In this document: positions 15,643 through 23,423 of the stretch, one piece after another
Position numbering within the stretch: position 1 is the stretch's first letter
Layout of the letters: every line of letters starts with the position of its first letter
From: Scytonema sp. UIC 10036
Lineage (GTDB): Bacteria > Cyanobacteriota > Cyanobacteriia > Cyanobacteriales > Nostocaceae
DNA: 27,527 nt
NCBI RefSeq assembly: GCF_009725235.1
Contig: NZ_WJFC01000180.1
Location: 1-27,527 of the forward strand
Direction: 5' to 3'
Position numbers and translations under genes: made by a program
Notes under the pieces: generated by a model
What the model was told of the DNA's origin: nothing
What the model saw: only the letters and a program-made list of their open reading frames with translations
Database searches by the model: none

Positions 15643-17175
15643 ATGCCGGAATTACGCCAATCCATCGCTCAGCACTACCACGAACGTACTAAGTACGATC
15701 CTCAGACCATTGCCTCTAAAAATAAGGGTTTGGATTGGTCTCAGCAACCAGTACCATTTAAAGAGTACAAAATTGGTTCTGTTTTTGACCTCAAACCTTA
15801 CATTCAAGAAAAGCCAGAAGCATTTGCTGGTAACCCAGAGAGTCAGTGGTGGCAAAGGCTTGCGCGGTTGCTATTTTGCAGTTATGGGTTAACAGCAAGA
15901 ATGCCTTCTATGGGAAGTGCAGTTTACCTTCGTGCTGCACCAAGCGCTGGGGGCTTGTATCCTGCGGAGATGTACGTAGTTTCTCGCGGTACACCTTTGT
16001 TGCCTCCAGGGCTGTATAATTACCAGTGCCGAACTCATGCCTTAATGCATTATTGGGAAAGTGATGTGTGGCAAAAGTTGCAGGAAGCGTGTTTTTGGCA
16101 TCCTGCTTTGGAAGCAACCCAACTGGCGATTGTCATCACTGCCATTTTCCATCGTTCGGCATGGCGCTATGAGGACAGGGCATACCGACGGATTTTTTTG
16201 GATACAGGGCATCTCCTGGGAAATATTGAGCTGGCTGGGGCTATTACTGACTATCATCCCCACCCAATCGGTGGTTTCATAGACGAGCAAGTAAACGAAC
16301 TGCTTTATATCGATACGTTACACGAAGGCGCGATCGCAGTTCTTCCCCTAGCAGATTTATTGGATATCAAACAGAATTTACCCACAGGGCGCACGACTTT
16401 ACCTTCCGCCACAGAAACGAATTTCCCTCACATTCCTGATGGAGAACTGCTGAAATATTTTCATCGCGCAACAGAAATCAAACCAGGTACAACTGGTAAG
16501 CTCAATTTACCCACAGTCAAGCAAGAAAAGTCTTTAGAAGACAAGTATAACTTTCCTTTCTGCGAAAAAATTCCCACTGCAAGCCAACCTATCGATTGGG
16601 GAGAAAAGCTAGAAGGGTTAGAAGTGACTATTCTTAAGAGACGATCTACCCGCGCTTACAGCGGTGAAGATTTAACTTTTGCGGAACTAAAAGCTTTACT
16701 GGATTTTACTTATCAACCTGAAAATTACATTTACCAAGGTTTTGATAGTTCAACCGAATACTTTGACCTAAATTTAATAGAAACATTTATTGCTGTATCC
16801 GGGGTCAAAGGGCTGGACGCAGGCTGTTACTATTACGCACCAAAAGCACAAGAATTACGACAAATTCGCTTTAAAAACTTTAGAAGAGAACTCCACTTTC
16901 TCTGCTTGGGACAAGAGTTAGGGCGAGATGCAGCAGCTATTATTTTTCATACAGCAGATTTAAAATCGGCAGTTGCTCAGTATGGCGATCGCGTTTATCG
17001 ATACTTACACATGGATGCCGGTCATTTAGGACAAAGGTTGAATTTAGCAGCCATTCGCCTTGGTTTAGGTGTAAGCGGTATTGGTGGCTTTTTTGACGAT
17101 CAAGTCAATGAAGTTTTAGGGATTCCTGGCGATGAAGCAGTTTTATACATGACAACATTGGGAAGACCTAGATAA
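15643..17175 (+). CDS. SagB-family (double nitroreductase-domain) FMN oxidoreductase
   Basis: Predicted flavin oxidoreductase of 510 aa made of two nitroreductase-like halves. The first (about 75-240) has YLRAAPSAGGLYPAEMYVV (95-113) and YRRIFLDTGHLLGNIELAGA with GGFIDEQVNELL. The second (about 322-508) has RRSTRAYSG (333-341) and YRYLHMDAGHLGQRLNLAA with GIGGFFDDQVNEVLG. SagB/ThcOx proteins oxidise azolines to azoles in modified peptides, and stand-alone cyanobacterial members have no proven substrate. No YcaO cyclodehydratase, precursor peptide or transporter lies in the window, so an azole pathway is not supported by context. The ATG at 15643 has no Shine-Dalgarno sequence, but the product begins like its family. 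Confidence 0.9.
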   Translation: MPELRQSIAQHYHERTKYDPQTIASKNKGLDWSQQPVPFKEYKIGSVFDLKPYIQEKPEAFAGNPESQWWQRLARLLFCSYGLTARMPSMGSAVYLRAAPSAGGLYPAEMYVVSRGTPLLPPGLYNYQCRTHALMHYWESDVWQKLQEACFWHPALEATQLAIVITAIFHRSAWRYEDRAYRRIFLDTGHLLGNIELAGAITDYHPHPIGGFIDEQVNELLYIDTLHEGAIAVLPLADLLDIKQNLPTGRTTLPSATETNFPHIPDGELLKYFHRATEIKPGTTGKLNLPTVKQEKSLEDKYNFPFCEKIPTASQPIDWGEKLEGLEVTILKRRSTRAYSGEDLTFAELKALLDFTYQPENYIYQGFDSSTEYFDLNLIETFIAVSGVKGLDAGCYYYAPKAQELRQIRFKNFRRELHFLCLGQELGRDAAAIIFHTADLKSAVAQYGDRVYRYLHMDAGHLGQRLNLAAIRLGLGVSGIGGFFDDQVNEVLGIPGDEAVLYMTTLGRPR

Positions 17176-17229
17176 TTTTCCATGACCTTTTTTCTTGAGA
17201 ATAGCAATTGTTCATTTAGAAGTTCTGTA

Positions 17230-17281
17230 GTAGGTAGGGCTGTGCCGCACATTGGATATTGTAAGGCATAACCGTACCTAC
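17230..17281. repeat. Degenerate copy of the 52-base GTAGGTAGGG palindrome
   Basis: The outer bases GTAGGTAGGGC and GTACCTAC and the total length of 52 equal the palindrome behind ilvC (10935-10986). The inner arms here are diverged (GTGCCGCAC against GTAAGGCAT). It lies about 55 bases after the SagB-family gene stop. Confidence 0.65.
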
Positions 17282-17312
17282 GTATATTTCAAATAACAAA
17301 TAAGACCCCCAC

Positions 17313-17424
17313 CTCGTTCCCAGCCTCAGGCTGGGAATGCCTCAGTAGAGTCGGAGCCTCTCACAATCTGTCACGCTCTGTAGAGCCTGCTTTGCTGCAT
17401 TCCCGATCTTCGGCTGGGGACGAA
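17313..17424. repeat. GTTCCCAG interspersed repeat element
   Basis: It contains the perfect hairpin TTCCCAGCC-TCA-GGCTGGGAA (17317-17337), a GAGCCTC/AGAGCCTGC middle part, and a closing GGCTGGGGACG that pairs with the opening CGTTCCCAG. Elements with this organisation are frequent between cyanobacterial genes. No coding capacity. Confidence 0.7.
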
Positions 17425-17689
17425 AGAGTGGCTTTAGGAGCGGTGCCATTCGGTGCCACCCCCCATTGACGAGCTGTATCCTTAAAGAAGTCGGGTATCT
17501 GAGCTTTCAATTCTTACAAATTAGATAGAATTGCTTTATCTTATTTAAACAACTAATACCATTTTACACAAAGGATGATACACAAATGGATAACGTAGAG
17601 ACTAGCATGGCGAGTCTTTACAGCATTTGAATATATCGCGATTAAAGTGAAATGATATAAGTCCCCATATACAGAGCTTGCAGAAAGTT

Positions 17690-17977
17690 ATGACTGATGA
17701 AGAACTGAAACAACTTATTGAAAGTAATGCGAGGACGGCGCAAGCGATGCTAGATGCAATGACTGAAGCTAGATTTGAGCGTCAAGAGCTGCGAGAAGGA
17801 ATGATAAATCTTCAAAATGCAGTGGAACGCTTAACTAACATTCAAGAAGGAATTACTAATTTACTAGCATCTCTTGATGAAGATCGTCCTACAATTTTGA
17901 GAAAACTTACAGCAATTGAGAGAAAAGTCGATCGGTTGTTGGAGCAAGAGAATGAGGAATCGACAAAATCTGAATAA
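17690..17977 (+). CDS. Small coiled-coil protein of unknown function
   Basis: A 95-aa soluble protein from ATG 17690 (MTDEELKQL); the frame also has a TTG four codons upstream. It is highly charged and helical throughout. Residues about 25-85 (RFERQELREGMINLQNAVER and onward to KLTAIERKVDRLLEQE) have a heptad pattern consistent with a coiled coil. There are no cysteines and no membrane segment. Similar short proteins of unknown function are common in filamentous cyanobacteria. It stands alone and is followed by a GGGTGAG/CTCACCC hairpin. Confidence 0.7.
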   Translation: MTDEELKQLIESNARTAQAMLDAMTEARFERQELREGMINLQNAVERLTNIQEGITNLLASLDEDRPTILRKLTAIERKVDRLLEQENEESTKSE

Positions 17978-18023
17978 TGCTTTACTCCTTATCAATTAAG
18001 TTGTTAACTTATTATATACAGGA

Positions 18024-18044
18024 GGGTGAGAACTTTGCTCACCC
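18024..18044 (+). terminator. Hairpin after the coiled-coil gene
   Basis: GGGTGAG (18024-18030) and CTCACCC (18038-18044) form a perfect 7-base stem with a 7-base loop, 47 bases after the stop codon. AATAAGTCTTT follows, so the U-tract is weak. Confidence 0.5.
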
Positions 18045-18066
18045 AATAAGTCTTTCAACTACGATT

Positions 18067-18235
18067 TTATGAGGGGAGATCAAGCTTTGCAATCAAATTG
18101 TTTTCAACCTCTTCAATAACAGCCATAATGCTGTTTTCTGTTTTCTGGGTCATGTAAAATTATCAATTTTAACTCATCTAGATAGTCGGAAATATTCTTA
18201 CGTAACTCAGTCGAGATTTAGCAACCATATTGTTA
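18067..18235 (-). pseudogene. Possible decayed small gene downstream of the kinase
   Basis: On the minus strand just after the kinase stop, one frame reads TELRKNISDYLDELK then LIILHDPENR and stops. A second frame (18153-18067) continues NSIMAVIEEVENNLIAKLD to a TAA. The switch coincides with a 7-base tandem duplication (CAGAAAA twice, near 18135-18150). Removing one copy joins the frames as ...LHDPENSIMAVIEEVENN.... The first part lacks an in-frame start, and a stop precedes it. The residues look protein-like, and TELRKNISDYLDEL recalls Phd-type antitoxins, but the tail does not. Low certainty. Confidence 0.35.
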
Positions 18236-18245
18236 TAATCAAACA

Positions 18246-19403
18246 TTATCGCAATTTCATTCGCTTCCTAAATTCTTCTGCTCTTTTTTGGTGAGGAATT
18301 TCTGCCATCAAAGCTTCTACAAGCTGACTGGCTGTAATGTTAGGGAATCGGCTCAAAGTCTCTTCAAGAAGCAGACTGGCAAATGGTCCTACAGCACGGC
18401 TCAATTCTTGACGGCAAAGTTCTAAAAACTCTGGATTAATAGGAGTCGTCACCGTCGGAGGAATTTCTAAAGTTTGGGTAGGTTCATTGCTAATGGTATG
18501 CCTCAATGCCGTTGATTGAAGCGCAGAAAACACTTCATTAGCTGACTGGTAACGTTGTGTTGGTTGCTCTGCTAGCATTTTATCCAGTATCTTACCTAAT
18601 GGCTCGCTGATACTGATATGGGAACGCCACTGCCACTTCAACGTGAGATAATCAATTAACAAGTTTGGCATTTTTCCTGTCAGAAGAACAAGCGCACTGA
18701 CTCCCAAAGCATAGATATCACTACAGGGATAGCACTGTCCCATATAAATCTGCTCTGGTGGAGAATAACCCACTTTCCCGACTATTGAATCCCGAGCAAA
18801 GGGAGAAGCGTTTTTCTCAGTTGTAGAGAAAATTTCAGTGACTTTCTGTTTAACGACTCCAAAATCAATCAGTACAGGTTTGGATTGTTTGTTAGACAAC
18901 ATGACATTATCGAGTGAAATGTCTCGGTGAATAATATTTTGCAGGTGAATGTATGTCAGCACTGGCAATAAATCGCGCAGCCATTGAATAACCTCAACTT
19001 CAGAAAATGGTACTTTTTGCTGGGAAAGACGCTCATACAAGATTTCGGAGTAGGTTTTACCTTGAATGTACTCCTGCACAATAAATAGCCGATCTCCCTC
19101 AGTTAACCAAGCTAGAAACTTAGGAATTTGGGGATGGTTAATTTGGTACAAAATTTTAGCTTCCCGCTCAAATAATTCACGGGATTTACGAACTAAGTCT
19201 TCTTTTGTGTTTTCCGGGACAAATTCTTTAAGAACACAAGATTCACCAAACCGCTGAATGTCGAATGCTAGGTAAGTTCTCCCAAAGCCTCCCCGTCCCA
19301 ATACTTTCTGAACTTGGTAGCGATTGTTGATTAAAGTGCCTGGGTTAATTTCTTGCAACATTACAGCATTGATTGTTAGGTGAGTTTGTCTTGCTTTTAA
19401 CAA
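18246..19403 (-). CDS. Hanks-type serine/threonine protein kinase
   Basis: Protein kinase of 385 aa. The likely true start is MLQEINPGTLINNRYQV (residue 15 of the longest frame, about 19361). The kinase domain (about 29-290) has the Gly loop GRGGFG (36-41), Lys59 (CVLKEF), a helix C Glu near 81, the catalytic loop HRDISLDN (159-166), DFG (180-182) and SPPEQ (214-218). All key catalytic residues are present, so it should be active. A linker precedes a C-terminal helical module (about 325-385, LSRAVGPFASLLLEETL to HQKRAEEFRKRM). Similar tails end many cyanobacterial kinases and may mediate interaction. No membrane segment or sensor repeats are seen. Targets are unknown. Confidence 0.95.
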   Translation of the reverse strand: MLKARQTHLTINAVMLQEINPGTLINNRYQVQKVLGRGGFGRTYLAFDIQRFGESCVLKEFVPENTKEDLVRKSRELFEREAKILYQINHPQIPKFLAWLTEGDRLFIVQEYIQGKTYSEILYERLSQQKVPFSEVEVIQWLRDLLPVLTYIHLQNIIHRDISLDNVMLSNKQSKPVLIDFGVVKQKVTEIFSTTEKNASPFARDSIVGKVGYSPPEQIYMGQCYPCSDIYALGVSALVLLTGKMPNLLIDYLTLKWQWRSHISISEPLGKILDKMLAEQPTQRYQSANEVFSALQSTALRHTISNEPTQTLEIPPTVTTPINPEFLELCRQELSRAVGPFASLLLEETLSRFPNITASQLVEALMAEIPHQKRAEEFRKRMKLR

Positions 19404-19646
19404 ACTTTAGGACTACAGGTTGTCTTGTTCGGGTTATTATTTATACAATTTCAGCTTGAAAAATTTAGAGAAGAAGTATATGATTTTTGATAACAAATAT
19501 TTAATTATCCAACAAATTTTATTATACTCCGTTATACTAGACGCACTATTCTGAAAATTGATTCGTTAACACCCTATGCCGATTGCATAAGTTGCCTTGG
19601 AAGGTACCTATATAATGTCAGAGGATATTTTCGGAGCCACAATCCT

Positions 19647-19772
19647 ATGAGAGAGGTAAGCATATGTAAACTAGAACACATTTTTTTGATTTGGTCTGTT
19701 TGCGATGCGATCGCTCTCACAACAGTAGAGGATGCCAATGACTTGATTCAAGACAAGCTCAATTTTAATTGA
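19647..19772 (+). CDS. Possible 41-aa peptide ending next to a MITE
   Basis: ATG 19647 opens 41 codons ending in TGA. The product runs MREVSICKLEHIFLIWSVCD and ends DANDLIQDKLNFN. GGAG lies ten bases upstream and TATAAT about 31 bases upstream. The stop is only six bases from the left end of the MITE, so the frame could be a gene cut short by that insertion. There is no recognised domain. Confidence 0.25.
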   Translation: MREVSICKLEHIFLIWSVCDAIALTTVEDANDLIQDKLNFN

Positions 19773-19778
19773 GCAGTA

Positions 19779-19927
19779 AGAGATGATTTATAAAGTAAAC
19801 ATTAAGAAGAGCGTTTGTTGGGTTGAGGAACGTAACCCAATAATTCAATTTAATGTTAGGTTTCGTTCCTCAACCCAACCTACACAATATATTTGGCGAT
19901 TTAAGATTTACTTTATAAATGACCTCT
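19779..19927. mobile_element. MITE-like element, copy B (both ends intact)
   Basis: This is a 149-base non-coding element. The terminal inverted repeats are about 27 bases with four mismatches, and their core ATTTATAAAGTAAAYMTTAA is at 19786-19805 and, inverted, 19901-19920. Inside is a second perfect 16-base inverted repeat, GTTGGGTTGAGGAACG (19817-19832) with its complement at 19864-19879, around an AT-rich centre. The copy at 13412 matches its right end in the opposite orientation. I see no clear target-site duplication. Confidence 0.85.
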
Positions 19928-19994
19928 AAAAAATTGAGTAACCCATACTTTAATAAACTCTTTTGTTTTAGTACTTCTAGCCGTTATTACCCCC

Positions 19995-20489
19995 ATGCTA
20001 ACTCAATATCGCAAAACTGTTTGTCTATCGCTTAAGTCTGTTGACTTGCCAGTTTTTTCTGTTGTAGAAACTGCTGCTACACTCTTTCAAAAAGACAGCA
20101 ATAGATTTCATTTGCTCTTGAGCGCACCACCTGTCAATATTCCAGATTCAGAGAATATAAATAACTTAGAGCAAGACGGTGCTAACTCTTCTAACAACAC
20201 CCCACAATGGTGGTTGGAAATGACTCCCGAACAAGCTATTATGACCTTACAAGGTAATGGTCGATTGAGTTACCGTCACTTTTGGCAACATGGAGCGTAT
20301 GGCAGAAGTCGCTATTGGTTGCCCAATGAATCATCCAAGAACAACGAACCTATTCGCTTACATAATTTTACCCGTAATCTAACACTTAATGGAGACCCTT
20401 TTCCCGAACATTTGTGTATAGACTACGAACTATGGGCTGGAGAAGTTCAACTAGGTAGTTATATTCTCAATTTAAAAATTAGACATTAA
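19995..20489 (+). CDS. Hypothetical protein
   Basis: Soluble protein of 164 aa with no signal peptide or membrane segment. It is rich in aromatic residues in the middle and end (PQWWLEMTPEQAIMTLQGNG, SYRHFWQHGAYGRSRYWLPN, CIDYELWAGEVQLGSYILNL), suggesting a compact beta-rich domain with a last strand pair. A short Asn/Ser-rich loop (about 55-72) separates an N-terminal strand region (TVCLSLKSVDLPVFSVVETA) from the main part. I do not recognise the family. It lies just downstream of MITE copy B and upstream of a heptamer repeat array. Confidence 0.7.
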   Translation: MLTQYRKTVCLSLKSVDLPVFSVVETAATLFQKDSNRFHLLLSAPPVNIPDSENINNLEQDGANSSNNTPQWWLEMTPEQAIMTLQGNGRLSYRHFWQHGAYGRSRYWLPNESSKNNEPIRLHNFTRNLTLNGDPFPEHLCIDYELWAGEVQLGSYILNLKIRH

Positions 20490-20561
20490 AATATCATTAT
20501 TAATAGTTAATTGCTATTAACTATTAGCCATTAACCATTAGCTATTAGCAATTAACTATTA
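20490..20561. repeat. TTAGCCA/TTAACTA-type heptamer repeats
   Basis: About eight imperfect heptamers (TTAACTA, TTAGCCA, TTAACCA, TTAGCTA, TTAGCAA) fill the space between two convergent genes. It is a short tandem repeat of the kind seen elsewhere in the window. Confidence 0.8.
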
Positions 20562-20978
20562 TTAGTTTAGACTGCAAACTAAATCTGCAACCTCTCCAGT
20601 TGAAGCCTCTGGAGTAGCAATAGCTTCTATGTTAAGTTGTTTGATGGCTTCCAGTGGAACTGATTTTACTAATTTATCTTGGCTGTTGTAAACTTTTGCT
20701 TGTCTGTATGTAGTATATTTTGTGCTGCAATTAGCAACTCCTTGGGCTAATATCTTCGACCATCCTTGGGGAGTTGGTTTATTGACAGTTACGTAGAGCC
20801 AAAAAGTTTTTGTATTACCTTTATGAGTAATACTGTTCACATCTATGTAAGTAGATCCATCTGTTCTATTGTTAATAGGTATCCAGAGCTTCTCCTCATT
20901 CGCTTGAGCAGGAAAAGGGCTATTCAGGGTAATGGTTGCAGCGATCGCTAAAATACCTTTGGAAAAAAAGCTTTTCAT
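20562..20978 (-). CDS. Exported protein, Adhesin_E-like
   Basis: Exported protein of 138 aa with a clear signal peptide (MKSFFSKGILAIAATITLNS, cleavage likely after AQA at 26). The mature part (WIPINNRTDGSTYIDVNSIT, then KTFWLYVTVNKPTPQGW and VANCSTKYTTYRQAKVY) resembles the surface-adhesin E family, in which a beta-sandwich carries a conserved 'NCxxxxY' region. Cys83 and Cys136 may form a disulphide. It is probably periplasmic or surface-exposed, and the ligand is unknown. It converges with the gene at 19995-20489. Confidence 0.8.
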   Translation of the reverse strand: MKSFFSKGILAIAATITLNSPFPAQANEEKLWIPINNRTDGSTYIDVNSITHKGNTKTFWLYVTVNKPTPQGWSKILAQGVANCSTKYTTYRQAKVYNSQDKLVKSVPLEAIKQLNIEAIATPEASTGEVADLVCSLN

Positions 20979-21098
20979 GTGTCCGTAAAAATATCTAAAT
21001 TTAATTTACTTTATTTAGAGGATTTTTTTTTAATCAAATCACGAAATATGTTTAAAGTTTTCATTAACTCCATATTTTTACAGAGAAGCAACAAAACT

Positions 21099-21134
21099 AG
21101 GAAATAGGGAGAGGGAGTAGGGAGTAGGGAAAGA
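21099..21134. repeat. GGGAGTA-type heptamer repeats
   Basis: A run of GGGAGAG, GGGAGTA, GGGAGTA, GGGAAAG follows GGAAATA. It is a short degenerate heptamer array upstream of the Adhesin_E-like gene and behind the broken SH3 gene. Confidence 0.6.
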
Positions 21135-21164
21135 ATTATGCCTATAAGTACTCCCTTCGCGCTA

Positions 21165-21457
21165 TTAAAAGCAACTTGGTTTCTTAAGCAACTTTGAAGA
21201 AATGTATCCTACTTCCCCTATAGCCAAACGCACCTTCATCCAATTTCCTTTCGGTTCGATGAAAGCAATTTCAGTTTCGTTAGGTAGCGAACAGTTTTGA
21301 TGACAGAACCGTTTGCAGACTGACGCAAATTAACTGTGCGCTCGCTAAGATCGAAAATGGGCAAAATGCTTTTTGCTTTTTTAGTTAAAATGATAACTAA
21401 TATATTGCTGTTATACGTAAAATACCCCTTGGGTTTTTCCCAAGGGGAGGTTAACAT
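21165..21457 (-). pseudogene. Frameshifted bacterial SH3-domain gene
   Basis: One minus-strand frame (21457-21236) encodes DLSERTVNLRQSANGSVIKT and ends SSNRKEIG then TGA. Another frame (21239-21165) continues MKVRLAIGEVGYISSKLLKK to TAA. Joined across one missing base (GGATGAAG instead of GGATGGAAG), they give ...EIG-W-KVRLAIGEVGYIS..., the usual bacterial SH3 pattern (VNLR...G, then W.KV, then G..GYI). The upstream part (MLTSPWEKPKGYFTY) overlaps a strong hairpin and is probably not coding, so the N-terminus with its expected signal peptide also seems lost. Peptidoglycan or surface binding would be the expected role of the ancestor. Confidence 0.65.
21425..21447 (-). terminator. Hairpin, possible terminator of the methyltransferase gene
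   Basis: CCCCTTGGG (21425-21433), TTTTT, CCCAAGGGG (21439-21447) is a perfect 9-base stem with a 5-base loop. On the minus strand it is followed by TATTTTACG and lies 116 bases after the methyltransferase stop. Confidence 0.5.
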
Positions 21458-21562
21458 AGGTGTTTAGATATAAAAAGTTAAGATATGAGGCTCAAAAACA
21501 AATCTTGTTTGGAACCTATTCTTGACTTTAAACAGACAAAATGAAGAACTTGTGAAGGTGTT

Positions 21563-22339
21563 TCAAATAGACATATCATTTTTAACAGCAACCACACGGA
21601 TTCTGCGATAATCAGCTCTCCATATACCATTTTGATAAAGAACTGGTTTCAAACGCTGTTCTACAGCATGAATGACACGGCTTTGCTGCTCAACAGACAG
21701 CCCGGACAAAAAGCGCTCGCCAAACATCCGAATCCAATTTGCCAAGCCTGCATCTCCATCTTCTAATGTTGTGGGGCGATCGAACAGAACTGCATAGCGA
21801 ACTTCAAATCCCTGCTGTTCCAAACAAGTTGCATACTCACTAATACTGGGGAAATACCAAGGGTTTAGGTGTTCGGGCGATTGCAAACCAATGTTTCTAA
21901 CGACATCATAAACAGCTTCCGCGATCGCCTGAATATTCCCTTTACCACCAAACTCTGCCACAAAACGACCCCCTGGTTTTAGGGCTTGATAAATACAGCG
22001 AATCACGGCATTTGCTTCTGGAATCCAGTGCAATGTTGCATTAGAGAAAACAGCATCAAACGGTTCATTGACTTGAAAGTCTCGCGCATCAGCGACTAAA
22101 AATTTCAACTGAGGGTAGTTTTGCCTTGCTTTTTCAACCATCATCACATCAGCATCAATTCCCATGACAATAGCTCCTGCATCTGCAATTTTTGCTGTCA
22201 GCTGTCCCGTACCGCAACCTACATCCAAAATGTGCTCTTCTGGTTGTGCAGACAACAATTGCAGCAACTCCTCTCCGTATTTCCACACAAAAGCGTGTTT
22301 TCCCTCATAGAGGGATGTATCCCATTGATTCTGAAGCAT
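21563..22339 (-). CDS. Class I SAM-dependent methyltransferase
   Basis: Cytosolic methyltransferase of 258 aa. Motif I is ILDVGCGTGQL (37-47). An acidic residue after strand 2 (GIDADVMMVEKA), FLVADARDFQ, DAVFSNATLHWIPE and LKPGGRFVAEFGG follow in the standard order of UbiE/trans-aconitate-methyltransferase-like enzymes. The C-terminal part (NPWYFPSISEYATCLEQQGF onward, with WIRMFGERFL) is also typical of trans-aconitate methyltransferase relatives. The substrate is probably a small acid, not certain. GGAG lies nine bases before the ATG (minus strand). It is divergent from a broken LysR gene, 152 bases apart, so that regulator may once have controlled it. Confidence 0.93.
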   Translation of the reverse strand: MLQNQWDTSLYEGKHAFVWKYGEELLQLLSAQPEEHILDVGCGTGQLTAKIADAGAIVMGIDADVMMVEKARQNYPQLKFLVADARDFQVNEPFDAVFSNATLHWIPEANAVIRCIYQALKPGGRFVAEFGGKGNIQAIAEAVYDVVRNIGLQSPEHLNPWYFPSISEYATCLEQQGFEVRYAVLFDRPTTLEDGDAGLANWIRMFGERFLSGLSVEQQSRVIHAVEQRLKPVLYQNGIWRADYRRIRVVAVKNDMSI

Positions 22340-22491
22340 AATAAATGTCTCCTAATATTTACAGAAGCTTGCTCTTTGCTACGAAGCTCAAGCGTTCCAG
22401 CCATGTCTAAAAAATATAAAATTTTTAAACGATTGTCCAATATATTTTTCTACCTTGAGTAATATGTAAAAGATATTAGTTAGCCAACACA
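22340..22491. promoter_or_regulatory. Shared promoter region of methyltransferase and LysR genes
   Basis: 152 bases between two divergent start codons. It is AT-rich around 22410-22480. A palindromic ATTGTCCAAT (about 22432-22441) could be a core operator. LysR operators of the T-N11-A type are expected in such a place, but no single match is compelling. Confidence 0.45.
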
Positions 22492-23353
22492 ATGGAACTT
22501 CGACATCTGCGCTACTTTGTCATTCTTGCCGAAGAACTGCACTTTGGAAGGGCTGCAGAGCGATTGCATATTGCACAACCGCCTTTAAGCCAGCAAATTC
22601 GTCAATTGGAAACAGAACTGGGCTTTGAGTTATTCCATCGCACTAAGCGGAAGGTGCAGCTAACAGTAGCAGGAGAAGTTTTTTTTGCACAAGCACAACA
22701 AATGCTCAAGCAGTTAGAGCAAGCCATCCAAATGGGGCGGCAAACCAGCCGGGGTGAAATTGGGCAATTAGCGATCGGTTTTGTAAGTTCTGTAGCATTT
22801 AACGTTCTGCCAGAAATCTTACGTATGTTTCGCACCACTGTTCCGAAAGTGAAGTTAGAACTGCACGAACTCACGAGCGAGCAACAACTGCAATGGTTAT
22901 CAGAAGGAAGAATTGATATTGGGTTCCTTCGTCCCCCGGTTGAAGAAACTCTTTTTAAGACAGAAACGATTTTTCAAGAATCTCTAATCGTAGCGTTACC
23001 ATTCGGACATATTCTGGCAGATGAAACGAACGTGTCCGTGCGATCGCTCCAAAGCGAACAATTCAAAGCTCTACGATGCAATTATTAGTTTTTGCCAACA
23101 AGCAGGTTTTAGTCCCCAAGTAGCACAGGAAGCATCTCAGATGCAAACAATTGTGAGTTTAGTTGCTGCTCAGATGGGAGTATCAATAGTACCTGCATCA
23201 ATCAGGCATTTACAACGAACCGGGGTTGTATATAAATCTTTACAAGAAAAAACTCCAGAAGTGGGAATTAACACGATTTGGAGACAGCAGGATAATTCCC
23301 CAACTCTTCAACGTTTTCTAGAAGTTGTCAGATTTTATTCCGCTAATGACTGA
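22492..23353 (+). pseudogene. LysR-family regulator gene broken by deletion and frameshift
   Basis: The first frame (22492-23088) has the winged HTH (MELRHLRYFVILAEELHFGR, HIAQPPLSQQIRQLE) and the first effector-domain half, ending SLQSEQFKALRCNY then TAG. The second frame continues from about 23057 (NNSKLYDAIISFCQQAGFSP, then VSLVAAQMGVSIVPASI and so on) to 23353. In intact relatives about ten to twelve residues, rich in Pro and Gly, lie between QF and LYDAI, and none of them is present here. A deletion of about 30 bases, not a multiple of three, therefore shifts the frame. The truncated 198-aa product keeps the DNA-binding domain but lacks half of the ligand-binding domain. It is divergent from the methyltransferase gene. 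A sequencing error alone would not remove residues. Confidence 0.85.
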
Positions 23354-23423
23354 TAAATTGCAGCCATTTTCAGGTAATAGACCACCAATACTGCGTAGGT
23401 TTTGCATAAAAACACGCAATTAC

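Larger units (their letters stand above)
17176..17689. other. 514-base intergenic region with two interspersed repeat elements
   Basis: No gene is recognised. A palindromic repeat occupies 17230-17281 and a GTTCCCAG-type element 17313-17424. The remainder (17470-17677) is AT-rich with no clear promoter match, and should include the promoter of the following coiled-coil gene. Confidence 0.5.
19404..19994. other. 591-base intergenic region with a MITE and a small open frame
   Basis: This region separates the divergent kinase gene and the hypothetical gene at 19995. It holds the kinase promoter, a small possible gene (19647-19772) and MITE copy B (19779-19927). A TATAAT hexamer is at 19611-19616. 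Outside these, 19440-19560 is plain AT-rich sequence. Confidence 0.5.

Noticed and set aside
15605..15892. 95-codon frame overlapping the start of the SagB-family gene
   Set aside because: It overlaps the SagB-family gene in another frame and shows no family pattern, while the SagB frame is clearly coding.
13592..17175. Ribosomally made peptide biosynthesis cluster around the SagB gene
   Set aside because: No precursor peptide, YcaO protein, peptidase or ABC transporter was found in the surrounding 5 kb.
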